A DNA stretch of 64,000 nt from Trogon surrucura (lineage: Eukaryota > Chordata > Aves > Trogoniformes > Trogonidae): contig CM036626.1 of the NCBI GenBank assembly GCA_020746105.1, positions 18,093,001 through 18,157,000 of the forward strand, written 5' to 3'. Each line of letters starts with the position of its first letter. The stretch's first letter is position 1. Made by a program: the position numbers and the translations under genes. Positions 22,601-35,200 of this stretch are shown here, piece by piece. Under the pieces are notes generated by a model. The model had not been told where the DNA came from. It saw only the letters and a list, made by a program, of their open reading frames with translations, and did no database searches.

Positions 22601-25600
22601 AATATTACCTCACTCCATCGAACCACTCAATCTGTCCCCATCTGTCACCAAGTGCTTGCAGGAGGGTGATGGAAAGGAAACCGTTGAGTAGCTCGATAGT
22701 AGAGTAAATCAGCTGGGCTTTTTCCTTCTCCTCCCTCATTAGGCCTCACACACTTCTGCTACACAGCAGGTCCCCCAGCCTGCTGCACCCAGGGAGGAGA
22801 GGGGACAGTCCCCTGGGTGCCCAGGGTGGCAGCGGCCCTGGGGCAGAGGGACTAGCTCTGGGTGCCCGCGGGGCCGAGCTGCCCCAGGGAGCGAGCTCCG
22901 GCAGAGCCGCAGAAGACAGACGAGGAGGAAGGCGGATGAACGTGCAATATGTTCATCCAAGCTGCAGTGTGACTAAAGGGGGAGAACGTGGGCACCCGAG
23001 CCAAGGAGCCAGCAGAAGCGCAGGCAGAGGTATAGCTCAGAGCCGTGGTGTGAAAGCAAGGAGGGACACGTTTCAGCTGAGCATCACTCAAGTGCTTCCC
23101 GGCAGGGTGACGAAGGACACCGCAGAAGCCAGGCTCTGCAGGACCTGCCTGCAGTGCTGCCAGTGGGGACGGAGGTCTCAGTGCTAATTTTCCTTCCCGA
23201 TAGATCCTAAACGCTCAGCCAGACAGATTATTTTTTCTTACTCTGTTTGTGCAGTATCTGTCTGAGCAAAAGCACTGATGTAAAGCAAATCCAAATAGTT
23301 GAAGGCTCTGTTGCCATGTGCGAAAGGTTTGTTAGCGACTTCGGGGAGTTTAGTGAAACCAGGATGGGGAGGGAGTTGAAATGATGACACCACTGCAGTC
23401 AGGAAGCATTGGATTTGAAGGGGTGGGGAACCTTCCTGTCAAGGTTTCACCCATGTGAGAGAAGAAATTGGGGAGGAAAAAAAAAAAATAATAAATCTGC
23501 TGATTTGATGAAATGAGGTGAAATTTTTGGAAAGAGTGAGCATGCTCGTAGCTGCCTTGCCAGTGCCTCTCCCTGAGCTGGCCTTTCCCATGAAAGCAGT
23601 TAGAGCTGTGCTCTGCTGCCTGGGCTCCAGTGTAGCCTAGAGGGGTAAATAAAGGGTGGACCCAGCTTTACACCCGCTGAAACTAAAAGCAGCTTTGCCG
23701 GTTTGTGAACTCCTTCCAGCACTAGCTGCAACTGCCCTTTTGTGCTGAAAGATCCCCCAAACATCTGCATGACATGACATGAGTGCACTCACATGTACAA
23801 GAGAAAAAGTAAACAAGGCTCAGCCCAACTCGCTTGGCTGCAACAAGGTCATGCTTTCAGTCTGCTTCTGAACCACGTTACAGTCTTGGGATTTACAAAG
23901 CCACATTACACTCAAAACCAGATTTAATCCCTTCCACGTGTTGCGATGCTGCAGCGGAGGCCACAGTGCTGGGGTTTGGGAGGCCTGGGAAGGATTCCCA
24001 GCCTGCTCACATCTGTGGGATGCCAGCGGGGACAAAGCTAGGGTCTCTCCTTTCTGTGCCACCCACTGGGACACAGCACAGGGACAGTTACACATCCGAG
24101 GATAGCTCAGGCTGCAATGGTGTGGGTACACGCCACGGACAGCACAGACATGTGCTTTATCTGGTCTATGAGATTCGTAACCTTCTGGGGACAGGGACCT
24201 GCCTGTAACACACTGATATCTGGTGCCACAGTATGAAGGAGCATCGATCTGGGATGCTTTGAGCGCTCCTGGTACACAATTAACATGCACCAGGTTTCCC
24301 AGGCAAATTGGGGTTTGCAGAAGAAACTGGGTTTTTTGCATGGTGCATGCATTGATTTTCCTCCATCTGCCTTACGCTCAGGCCTTCGTGAAACTCCTGC
24401 AACAGGGGTGTTTACAAGAATGCTAATGGTTATATTGCTCATACCTCCTTTCCCGCACACTTTGCTGTTACCCTGCGCTTCTTGCCACAAAGCACAACGC
24501 CGTCCCCCCCTCCATTCAACACATCAGACTTGCGCAGCTTCAGCTTTTCACAGTCAGCCTTTTCCAGCCCTAATGTCCAGGCAGAGTGGCCCAAAGACTA
24601 CCACCATCCTCTGAGGTGGCCTGGACCTGCCCTGCCAAATCAGTGAGATGTATCCCACCACACTGGGATAAGTCTGCAGACACTCAGGACTCTCCTTGGA
24701 AAAGGATAGGTGATGTACTGGATGTCTGGTGTGCATTAAAGTCATCTCCATTCCTGTGCTCAGAGTTATTGATTAACCGAACAGCTGTACCTCCCTGGTT
24801 TGGCATTTCATAACTACGTAATAGAGAAAAGCACATTGATTATGCTATTGTTAAAATCCTCCTGTATTTACACAGCCTTTTCTCTTCCTGCAATTTTCTA
24901 ATTCCTTCTGGAAAACATGCTACATATTGTCAAGATCAAATTCCGGAGACATCTTGTTTAAATCAAGGGTTTCTTAGCACCTTCTGTTTCTTTTGAATAT
25001 CCATCTGTGCAGTAATAACAAATCAGAGAGCTACTGGAGTGGGGGAGGGCAGCATCAGTGAAGACCTCGGTCTGTGGTCATACTTCCTGTTATCACACAT
25101 CATTACAGCGAATTATGCTCATAAGACAAATTAGCAAAGTACCTCTTGACAAGGTATGCTGTAAGATCTTCTGACACAGGAGAGTTTTGAGGTAACAAGT
25201 CTGACGTTCCCAGCCCATTTGCAAGAGAATAAACCCAACCATAACCCCACCTCTTACCTTAGGGCTCTCCATGCAAGTACATATTGACCCACAGCATCTT
25301 CTCTATCATCAAATTGATCTTCGGCTTCCCATTGCCAGCCCTCACTTCAGCTACTCCTCCTACAGAACCAGGGTTGTGGTGACCTGTCTCCTAGGTAAGC
25401 ACCCATGCAGATCTGAGTCCCACTTGCCACACATCCAGGAGAATTTATTTTCTGTCGCCCCCTCACTCAAAGACTTCATAATTTTTTTTCTTTCCTCAAG
25501 TCACAAAATTTCCCAGGGGGAAATTGTGGGCAGGAGGATACAGATGAGACTAAGCTTTCTCCTGCTCAGCAGCAGAGCTTTCCCTCTGAACCCCCTCGGG

Positions 25601-28450
25601 GCTTATAAATGCTTGCTTGCTCAGCCAGCTGTGCACCTGCAAACCAGAAACACCTTGTTTCACCTTTCCTGATAAGCACGTAATCAAGTTAAGGCAGCAG
25701 CTCACTACATGTGGTAGTGTCCTTTCCTGAAATGGCTCTCTGCTACCCCAATATCTAGTAATAAACATGGAAACTCCTACAGTGTGGTGTGATATTGTAA
25801 TTATTCTATAGCATATCTGCAATATAAATATTAATATAACATTAAAAATTAATGCACATGTTTCTATTAATAATTCATAATATTACTCCAATATTAATAG
25901 AATTAAACCAAACATTGGCACGGATTTCCTAAGTGGAGTGAATAAAGGAAAGTGTTTAAACCAGGCTCTTCCCTAACAAGCTACATACGCTGGAGGATGA
26001 GACTTTCACAAAGGTGCTTCCAGGGCTGCGTGGATTTTGTTCCCTTTTTCTCATCTGATTTCTCTTGCAAGGACCTGCTCCCTTCCCTTTCTCCCAGGCA
26101 GGTGAGGAAGATCTTCCTGGCCTGGGATTCTTGCTGGGGTGAGGCTGAGGCAAACTGAAAAGTTCACGGGGCTACAGAAAAACTTTCCTGGCAGAGGTGG
26201 CTCAAGGTTGGCCACCTTTTCCATCGTCCATGTCAAGTCCAGTTTGCTGTGCCCCTTAAGTCAAAAGCTGGCTCAAGGTTAAAAGCAGAGGGGCATGCAT
26301 GGACATTTATATTTTGGAACACTCCTTGTAGTCACTGGTTTACCTATTATCACTGTACAGTGAAAGTAAAGGGCAATTTTTTCTTTCCCTTCTGTTGCAG
26401 AAAGAAATTAAAGGTACTTTGCAGGTGTGCTTGGGTTAGGGAATCTCCCCTAGGATGGGAGGAAAGATGATTGATTAGGACAGAGTTTAGGAAAAAATCG
26501 GGCTGCAAAAGCTTAATCTTCCCTCCAAAACAACATCTCAAATCAACTAAGCTTCATTGTGAGTGTCGATTAATGAGAATTAAATCACTAAGTGGGGAAT
26601 TGTCATAATGATTTCCAAGTGAATATAGTGGGGATGTAGGACAGTGAGGTTTTGCCTTCAGCTCTTCTACACCAGCAGCTGGGAAAGTGCAGAGTAACCT
26701 CTTGAGAACGAGCACAGGATAACATCTCTCTCAAAGAAGCATCTTCCTAGTGCCTTGTCCAGGAGCATCTGAGGACACGAGCACTTTGACCTCCTGTGAA
26801 TGGTGTGAACTTTGACCTCATGGAATTGGGGCTGTTCTCATTACCCGGATAAATGCCTAATGCCATCAGTTAATTGGCACAAATTACAACTACAAAGTTG
26901 CTCCTCTCTTGTCTGATAAACTCTTCTAGGAGTTCGGTTTGGCAGGCCTGAGGCAGACATCAGCTATAATTGTCCGCTCATTTACAGTGATATAAACCAG
27001 GATTATTACCTTCAGTGGTGTCGCTGGTGATTTATGCCAGTGGGAGCTGAGAAGCAGGGCTGGTTTTTCCTGCGATGGTTGATGGTTTTGAGCACCATGA
27101 CAATGTGTTTTGTTAAAAATGAATGGAGCAAGAGATGGGGCACAAACATATTTGGGCTGTTTCCATTTTCTTTCTTGATTTTCCCTTTGAGTGTAGATTG
27201 AAGTCCATGGTGTTAATTTTGTATTGATAAGACATGGACATAAAAGCAACCCCCAGGTTCCCAGTGTGTTCCCCCTCAGCAGACTCAGACTGTGTGGGTG
27301 CACAGGGTGTTTGGGGAGCCCTGCTATTATTGTCAGTGGCAGGATCAGGTTTTGGGGTTGTTGTTTGAATTCCAGGTTATGGGATTTTCTGCAGTTCTCT
27401 TAGCATGGGGATAAGGTGGTTTTTCATCGGCACACTCCAACCCTTTGGGTTAGCGGTGAGCCACTCTTAAGACTTCAGGTTTAATACAGGCACTTTGTAC
27501 CTGAGCACATTAATGCTAACCACATATAAAATTTGGTGGCACCTTGGACCTTATTTTCAGGACCTGAGTCTGTTGCCTCTTGCACAGCTGATTTATCACC
27601 CTTGCAGAGGGTAAAGCAAGATATATAGGCTTTGGAGTGCGAACCCTGGGGTTGGGCTATCTTGAGCCGGGAAGAGACAATTCTCTCTCTCAAGATATTT
27701 ATTTTTCTAACGTGCAGGATCCACAAGGATCTGGCAAGATAACAAGTCCAGTTGTTCATTTCTGTCTCCCCAGGAGGCTGTAGAGCCCAGTGGAAGGTGA
27801 ATTCACTGGGACATTTCTCATCTCTAGGTAACGCAGGTGTTGCCTTAATATAAGCATGCTAACTTCTCTCAACCCCCTCCATCATCATCAGTGGCAAAGC
27901 ACTGATTGATGAAGGATGAATGACTTCACTTTTCCAGTTCCAGCATATGTTTGCATGTCTGAGAGCCAGAAACGTGTGAAACTTACACAAACTATTGGAA
28001 TTCCAGCTCCAGGGACTGAGTAAATACGAAGGTGCACAGTATTTCATAGAATGTCCACAAATTCTATGTTTGTTGGGCTAAAGTTGATCCTCTGAGGCAT
28101 GTGCCAAGTAAAACCTCTCGTATTAGCTACACCAAGATCCCTCCATGGTCTAAAACTGCAGCTTGCTTGAGCAGTTTGTGCCTTGTAAACCGCTGAGTTT
28201 CCCTAGAACAGCCAGAGGTATATAGTCTTCTGCTAAGCTATCCGTAAGGAGCTCTGCTAGCTTGGGTCAAGAGAGTATGTGATAACAGATTACACTGAAT
28301 AAAAATGGAAAACCACAATGACAAAATAATGTTATAATATTAAAATAAATCAAATAATATACTGCCATTATTCTGATACAGAATTTTTACACAGCAAATT
28401 TGATACATATACATGAAGTCAGGCAGCCCATTACAATAAACTTCAGGGTT
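19700..28450. other. Intergenic, no gene recognised
   Basis: This is a unique-looking non-coding interval between the GPR27 and PROK2 3' ends. Local A-runs occur near 22121, 22198, 22500 and 23480. A very AT-rich block with repeated TATTAATA-type words lies at 25790-25910. Open frames up to about 170 codons exist around 23.8-24.5 kb but overlap on both strands and show no domain. No tRNA, CRISPR or other RNA gene was seen. Confidence 0.5.
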
Positions 28451-29157
28451 CCTTTTTTAATATAAACTACACCTTAATACATAGTTTGAGATGATCAGGT
28501 GGTTTCACACCAACTCAGGTAACAACAACTTCTTCTCATCTTAGAATACTAAAATAACAAAATCTTTTAATGATTGGAATGTTGAAGTGCTTTGGTTCCA
28601 CCTGCCACTTTTAAAAAGTGGAAAAACTACATCTATTGTCTAAACTTTTACCCTAGAGATGTGCCTAACTTACAAATACAATTATATTAATAAAGTTATG
28701 AAATGTAATGTAAATACATGGGGGGGGGGGTGTTGGCAATTGTCCTATTCTTCACACTGTACAATTATTCAACTCTCGGTTCAGTTCAGGCATTCCAAAG
28801 TGTAAAAACATGGCCAACATTTTCCAAAACAGACAATAATCTCTGAAGTTTTCATTCTGGGGTTAAGCTGGAACCAGGAGAACCATGAGATGGTGCACAA
28901 ATCGTTAAGCTCCTGCTCTCAGAAAACCGTATTGCTCTAGCAGATGTCATTTTGCTCACCCCGAAATGAAAACGTCCACCACTGCGAGTCACCCCTGGAA
29001 AACTTTGGCCACTACAGCACAGCATCTCATCTTCACTCGTAGGGTTGGTGAGGCAGGAACGTACGGTGAAGGGTCTCCCCTGGCAAGTACCTTGTTCGTC
29101 ACAACAGCAAGAAAAAGAATACATCGAGTGGCTCTTTCCAGCGCGGCATAGCTCCTG
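28451..29157 (-). other. PROK2: Probable PROK2 3'UTR region
   Basis: The - strand immediately after the PROK2 stop has no further coding exon and becomes AT-rich. Read on the - strand, ATTAAA-type signals lie near 28566 and 28457, but no strong AATAAA is seen before 28.4 kb. The end of the transcript is therefore uncertain. An 11-base G run (28720-28730) lies inside. Confidence 0.35.
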
Positions 29158-29283
29158 CTAAAAAAAGACATCTTCTTTTCTGTAGTCCGGTAAACATTTG
29201 AATTTGCTGGGAGAAGTCCGTTGGCAGGCCAGGCCGGGGAGACAGGGGCAGGTGTGGTGCATCCGCCGCCCGGGGAAGGGAAC
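29158..29283 (-). CDS. PROK2: PROK2 coding exon 3
   Basis: The acceptor CCCCCAG lies just above 29283, and the exon opens GTT CCC TTC in phase 0. It encodes 41 residues from [10 protein letters not shown] to the stop TAG at 29160-29158. It supplies the last four cysteines (TCPC, LAC, FKC) and the C-terminal tail. The pattern is nearly that of the human last exon, but the tail after the final Cys is longer and acidic/aromatic. Confidence 0.95.
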   Translation of the reverse strand, partial: VPFPGRRMHHTCPCLPGLACQRTSPSKFKCLPDYRKEDVFF

Positions 29284-32200
29284 CTGGGGGCAACAAGCAG
29301 AGGCGTCAGGGACAGCGAGCCCGGCGGCGGTGGGGCTTGTGGGGACGGATTGAGATGCACAGTGGGGATACGGGAACACCACGGTGGGAGAGCCCCACGA
29401 GCCGCAGCACGGGGGCTGGAGAGCAGAGGGCAAAGCCAACCCCGTGGGGTGTCCCACTCAAGCCACAGTTGCTGTGTGAAACTCCATCCGTGACACGTGT
29501 TCTCCATTTGCTCCCGTTTCATAAAGGAGTCTGTTGTGAAACTACACTGGCCTGTAGCATCACGTTTTGCGGTATTTACTGTTTCTGCTTGCCCTGATCC
29601 CTGCATTGTCATTCCGTGTGGAGCAGCCCATCAGCCGCGTGGCGGGACCCAGGAACCGCAGGATCAGGTGATTCAGGCTGGAAGAGACCTCTTGAAGTCA
29701 TCTTGCCTGACCTCCCTTTGACCAGGATCATTTTCGCCACAGGACAGAGGTTTCTCATTCCATCCCACGCCCCCCCCATCCAGCCACGCCGTGTTGCAGG
29801 GAGCAGGCATACGGATCGCATTAAACAAATTTAATTGCGCCACGATGTGCACATGCACTGAAGATCTTTAACGACTTGATCACAAGCTCTGTCTTTTACA
29901 GGAGCCGTGCCTCTGCCAGCACATGAGCCGAGCTGGGCTGGACAGCCTGGTGGGACAGCTTGGCTGGGAGCCTGGTGCTGCTGGGCTGAGCTGGCAGCAC
30001 GCACTGGGCATCCATCAGGATGCAGTGAGGGAAGCACAGAGGTACAAATCCATTGCTGCCAGGCAGGCAGGCAGCCCTAATTCCCTCATTTGCAGATTTC
30101 TGGATGTTTTGAGCTTGTAATGTTAATATTCCAAGATTGTTTTATGTCAGTGTGAAAATTTTCTCTTTAAGAAAGTCAGTGGGAAAAATTCCCACACGTG
30201 ATCCCTGTGCATCACTCCTGCCTGACTCCAGTGACACCCTGACAGGTGCAGAGGATGAGTGGGGGGCTCACATCATCTGCGGTGCCCTGGGCCAGCACCA
30301 GCCCCCTGCCCAGCACCATCTGAGGAGCAGCCCCAGAGCGAGGGACCCTGTGGGATTTCTCAAGTCCCCTCTTCCCTGGCGTGAGCAGAGAGAGGCCACT
30401 GACCACAGCTGCCGGGGACTCCCCGTGGGAACCACATCTCTCTGGTGCCCACGCATAGCACTACAGGAAAACCTAAAATCTGAGCTCCCTGGGCTGGTAA
30501 GGCTGACTCAGAGGTACCTCTCAGCCCTCCGACAGCTCAAGTGATTTATTCAAAAACGTTAAACATTCACTGCAAGGAAACGTTCCTTTCAGCGGGGACT
30601 CCCACGCTGAATATGTTGCTTAATAACGCACCCAGCTGGGGACAGGCAGAGGGTGACAGCTCAGCAGGACGGGCACTTTGCTGGGGGGCACAGCTTCTGC
30701 CCGTGCAGGCAGAACCCACCATCCAGCACCGGTGATGCAGGATGAGCCAGCGTGTGATTTGCCCCACTACGTGCCCCACATCCAGTTTTAATGAGCACGA
30801 GACAAGGGGAATTTGTGGGTGAGCAGGAAACAAAGGAGCTCCTGGGAGAGATGTGGGGACTATGTGCAAGGTGCACAGTGGTAGCAAAGTAACTTGTGCT
30901 GCCAGCTCTGCCTGCTGCCCTGCCAAACCTCACCTGCCCAGCCCTGCCTGCAAGCCCTGCCTCTGCCTCGCCAACCGAGGTTGTTAACAGCATCAAGCCT
31001 CCATCATCTGGTTGCTGAGAAGGAAACCAGAAGGTGGAAGCCCACCTGCCAGCTGTCTCCTCCAGCGTATCTCCAGGCTCCTCTGGAGGTCCCCAAGGCG
31101 GTGGCATATCCATAGTGGTGCCTGCTTTGTACCTGGCCAGCAGGCAAATGAAAACTTGTAGGTGCTCAGGGCAATCAGTCTCCCAGCTGCCCCCCACCCA
31201 AGTATTTAGGGGAGAGCAACTGTTGAGTAAACTCTCCATCCTTCAGAATACCTGGTTTCATATACTACAGACAATGAGTCTAAATCTAAAATTAACTTCA
31301 TAAAACTTATAAACATCCGTGACAAGGACCCTAAGTCTGGGTTGTACAGGCATTTTCTCTGATTATCATCATCCAGGCAATCAACTTAAAATATATCAGA
31401 TGGTATAAATTATTGCCCAATAGCAATAAGCCTGTAAAAAAACCCTAGAAGACAATTTCTCTTATCCTGTGACTGCTGTTATTGTAAAGAGCACTTACAA
31501 GAAAAACCTGCTATGTTACTTAGTAAAGATGAGAATTTGGTCCACTATATCAGAGCAGAAGATTAAGAAATTTAACTGTAGTAGAACAGAGCCTTGAACT
31601 TCCTAAAACTAAGAAAATAAACCACAAATATTGAGAAGCTAGGCATTGGGTGAGACAATGAGAGAGGCAGCTAACTAGATGCACATTTATAAACTAAACT
31701 TATTGGCTCAATATCTTTAACATGTGATGACTCTTGGGCCATACTCTTCCTCAAAGATGACTCTGAAGATTGCCAGGTTCTCAAGCTCCTTGGTAATATC
31801 CCATTCAGTTTTTAGTATTGCTTATAAATAAAAAGATTTCTTCATATATATATATATGTATAATATACATAGTTACATAGCTTTAAATATATGTATTTGT
31901 TAACACCATATAATAATGTACTAATATGTAACTAGTGTTATATATATGTGTGTATATACACATACGTACATATGTGTTTGAAATTACTGGGTAGAATAGA
32001 AGCAAAGAGAGCCTGTGGTGAGTTTTCTCAAGCAGAAGCATGTGTCAACACCTCCTCAGCGGCTTTTGAAGGCACCAGTATCTCTCAGCCTTTGGAACAC
32101 AACGAGATGTTGATGGCAGGGACCGTGCTGCAGTGACACACCAGGTGTCCCAACACCTGGGGACATTTTTATGCTTGTGGTGGGATCTTGTCCAGTCCCA

Positions 32201-35200
32201 CTGAGGTCGGTAGCACTTGCTACGCTCGTGCTCTCACACGCAGGCATTGGCAGGGTTGGACTTGGGAGCTGCTAAAGCCGTTTTGGATCATGTAATGAAG
32301 AAAAACAGCAACAACAAACTAATAAGAAAACAATCTGGAAAGCGTGTAGTGCTTTCATCCTTGGATTCTCTTCAGCATAATTCTGACAGTAATGTATTTC
32401 CTTACGTAGGTACCTTCCGCGCTATTTCCATGCAGATGCAAATGGCCGGGTATTGTAACGCGCGCGATGTTTCCCCGCCTTTTCACCATGTATAGTTTTT
32501 ATGCAACGTGACGTATGGAGCAGTCTATTCCTGCTTCTTTCTGCCCTGCCAGCTCCAGTCCCACAGCCCCCACCCCTTCACTGATGATGTACTCACTCGG
32601 TGACTCAAAGGATGGCACTCCTCTCCCAAATTTCCCATCGGCGTGCACATTCGCAGGCTCCGGATCCAGAGGCTAACGGCGCAGCACATTCCTCCTCCGC
32701 ACTGCTGGTCTCGGTCGCAGGCCTGGAGTTAATACAGCATCAGGCAAATAAAATGAGTAACAAATAGACTGCAGATGCAGGATAGATCAGGTGCTCGAGA
32801 GCTGCCTCCGACATCTCACAAGTTCTCATGGCTCAGTAAGAACATTTAAGGCTGCTTAGATCTTCCATGGATCTGAACCTGCAGCCTCCTGGCAAGTTTC
32901 AGAGTTGAGCCCAGGATGTTTAAAGCCATGACCACATACAGAGCTGCTCAGGGATGAATCCAAGACTAGCAATAATTTATGCTGAGCAATGATGGACCAT
33001 GGCATATGCCACTCTGCTTTCCCAGCTCAGAGCCTGAGCAAGCTCAGGCAAATGCAGAGACCAAGTGCACCAAAGAGTCAGGAATCCTGCCTTATAGAAC
33101 AGCTACAACAGGAAATTATCTATTAAATTAAAGACTTTTAAGTAACTACTTCTAGCTTTTTAGGATAACATCTAGTGGTTGAGTGCCTTTGCAAATGTGA
33201 GACTGCATGATAGGTTTTTTAGAGAAGTCCAAGGGGATGTAGCTAAAATAAGGAGTTTAAATATGGATTTTGTGGTTGTTATCTAGAATTACATGTAACT
33301 AACAGAGGTCTTAAATGTGTAATAGAAGAAAGCTTTGCATAAGTGTCCACATCCAAGAAAACGCTCCTGCGGTAGCATTCACCCTGCAGGGGCAGGAGGG
33401 AAATATTTCAGCTGCTTACCCAATACAGCTTAGATAAGCACAAACTAAAATGCAAACTACTGGGTATGTTTTAAAAAAACAAGGGACCCTGAATGAGCAA
33501 TGATATGTCAGGGTTTGGAAATAAGTTATTGCACGTCTTTTACATATTTTTTAACCAAAAAGCTTATTGGACTTTTTATTATTATGTGAACTTAATGTAG
33601 AAAAACAGTCACCTTTCTCTGATGAGGAATGCCATTAGTTAAAGGTTATGATTATGCCCCAGAGGTAAGCTAAATTAACTCACTACTCTCTTAATGTCTC
33701 ACAGCAAGAGTGATAGACCAAAGGCACTGGTCAGCAATACATAAACAGAAAACTTGTAAAAATGTACATAAAAGATTATAACAGCTCTGGGGGAGACTGT
33801 GAATCAGAACAAACATTCGCTCGAGGAAAAAAGCTTACAGATCTTACATTGGGATTTACATGATAAATACCATTAGACCCCACTCTACTGGGTAAATATT
33901 ACACTAGTTCAGCCAGCAGAAGCCAGATCAAAATAGGTATTTACAGATCAGTCAGTGATTTAGGAAAAAAGCTCTTGCATTGGGATCAAGCCATTAGTGT
34001 GTGTGATCCCAATGGCTAGCACTCCTCCTGAGCACACATTTAACAAAGGAGACAGCTCTAGGCTTCAGGTGAGCCCAAACACAGAGTATTTACTTACAAG
34101 ACTAATATGGCTATAAAACTACCACTACAGCCTTCCTTACTTACTCACTTACTAACTCTCTCTTTAAAAAAGAAAATAAAAAGTGTGCTAATGGTCGGAT
34201 TTTGCCCTAGTCTCAAAAAACCCTTCAGGTCCTGTGATTTTGGCTGCCCCAGGCACGCTGGCAGCAGGAGTCACAGGCTCTGCTGTTCCTCACTGCTCGG
34301 CTCCTGACTCCCTGTTTTTCTCAGTTGCGTATCTCAAACCCATCCATCTCTGTGGGACCAGTCCTGAAGTGAAGTACCACTCAGCTGCAGAACAGGTCTG
34401 AGAATGTGCTAGCAAGCAAAGGTCTCTAAAACTGTCCTGAACAATTTCTTTTGAAAACTCATACACACAGATATGTACATCTGGCAGAACTTTTAAGGCT
34501 CCCCTTTCAAAAATGTATGACATGTTTTGAAAATATTCAACCCAAATGCTCCTGCCCACATCTTATCTGCAATGTGTAACTCATATTGCTACTCCTAAAT
34601 CTTGACAGGACACACCAGGAAGGACGTTCCTCTTCAGCACCCTGTTTAAAACAAGATTTTTGGAAAATTCAGCTCAAGAAAAATGTCCCGAGCGAAACGT
34701 CATCTCCAAAGGTGAATGAATTCAGCATACTGATCACGACTGAAGTGAGGAAGGTTTGAATCAAGTCCTTAAATTGCAAAGGAAAAGCACCTTTCAAGCT
34801 CAGAGGATGGGGATAACACCTACGTCAGCTCTCGTCTGAGATCTACTCATTCAGCAGCAGCCAAAAATGCATCAAAGTGATTTAAGCAGAAACGCACCGC
34901 AATATTTAATAAATAAAGTAACATTTCCTAGTTCTAATCTATTTTTTACTTTCTGATTCTGCTTGGTCCTTGATCTATTATTCAGTGCCTTACAATTACT
35001 TTGTTTAACGGATCAATTATGCTTTAAAGGTGTAGCCACAACTCTAGGAACAGAGATAGGAACTCATCCTCCATTTCTACTTAGAATGAACTTGAAATTC
35101 TCAAATATTAAAGAACTCTCTCCCACTCTCTGCTCTAAAAATTAATCAGTCCTGGGAACTGATCTGACATCCAGAGAAATGCCTGCAAGCTGTTTCATGG

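Noticed and set aside
28989..29612. 207-codon - strand frame overlapping PROK2 exon 3
   Set aside because: It is in a different frame from the true exon, crosses the acceptor and continues into the intron. The [14 protein letters not shown] frame is the real one.
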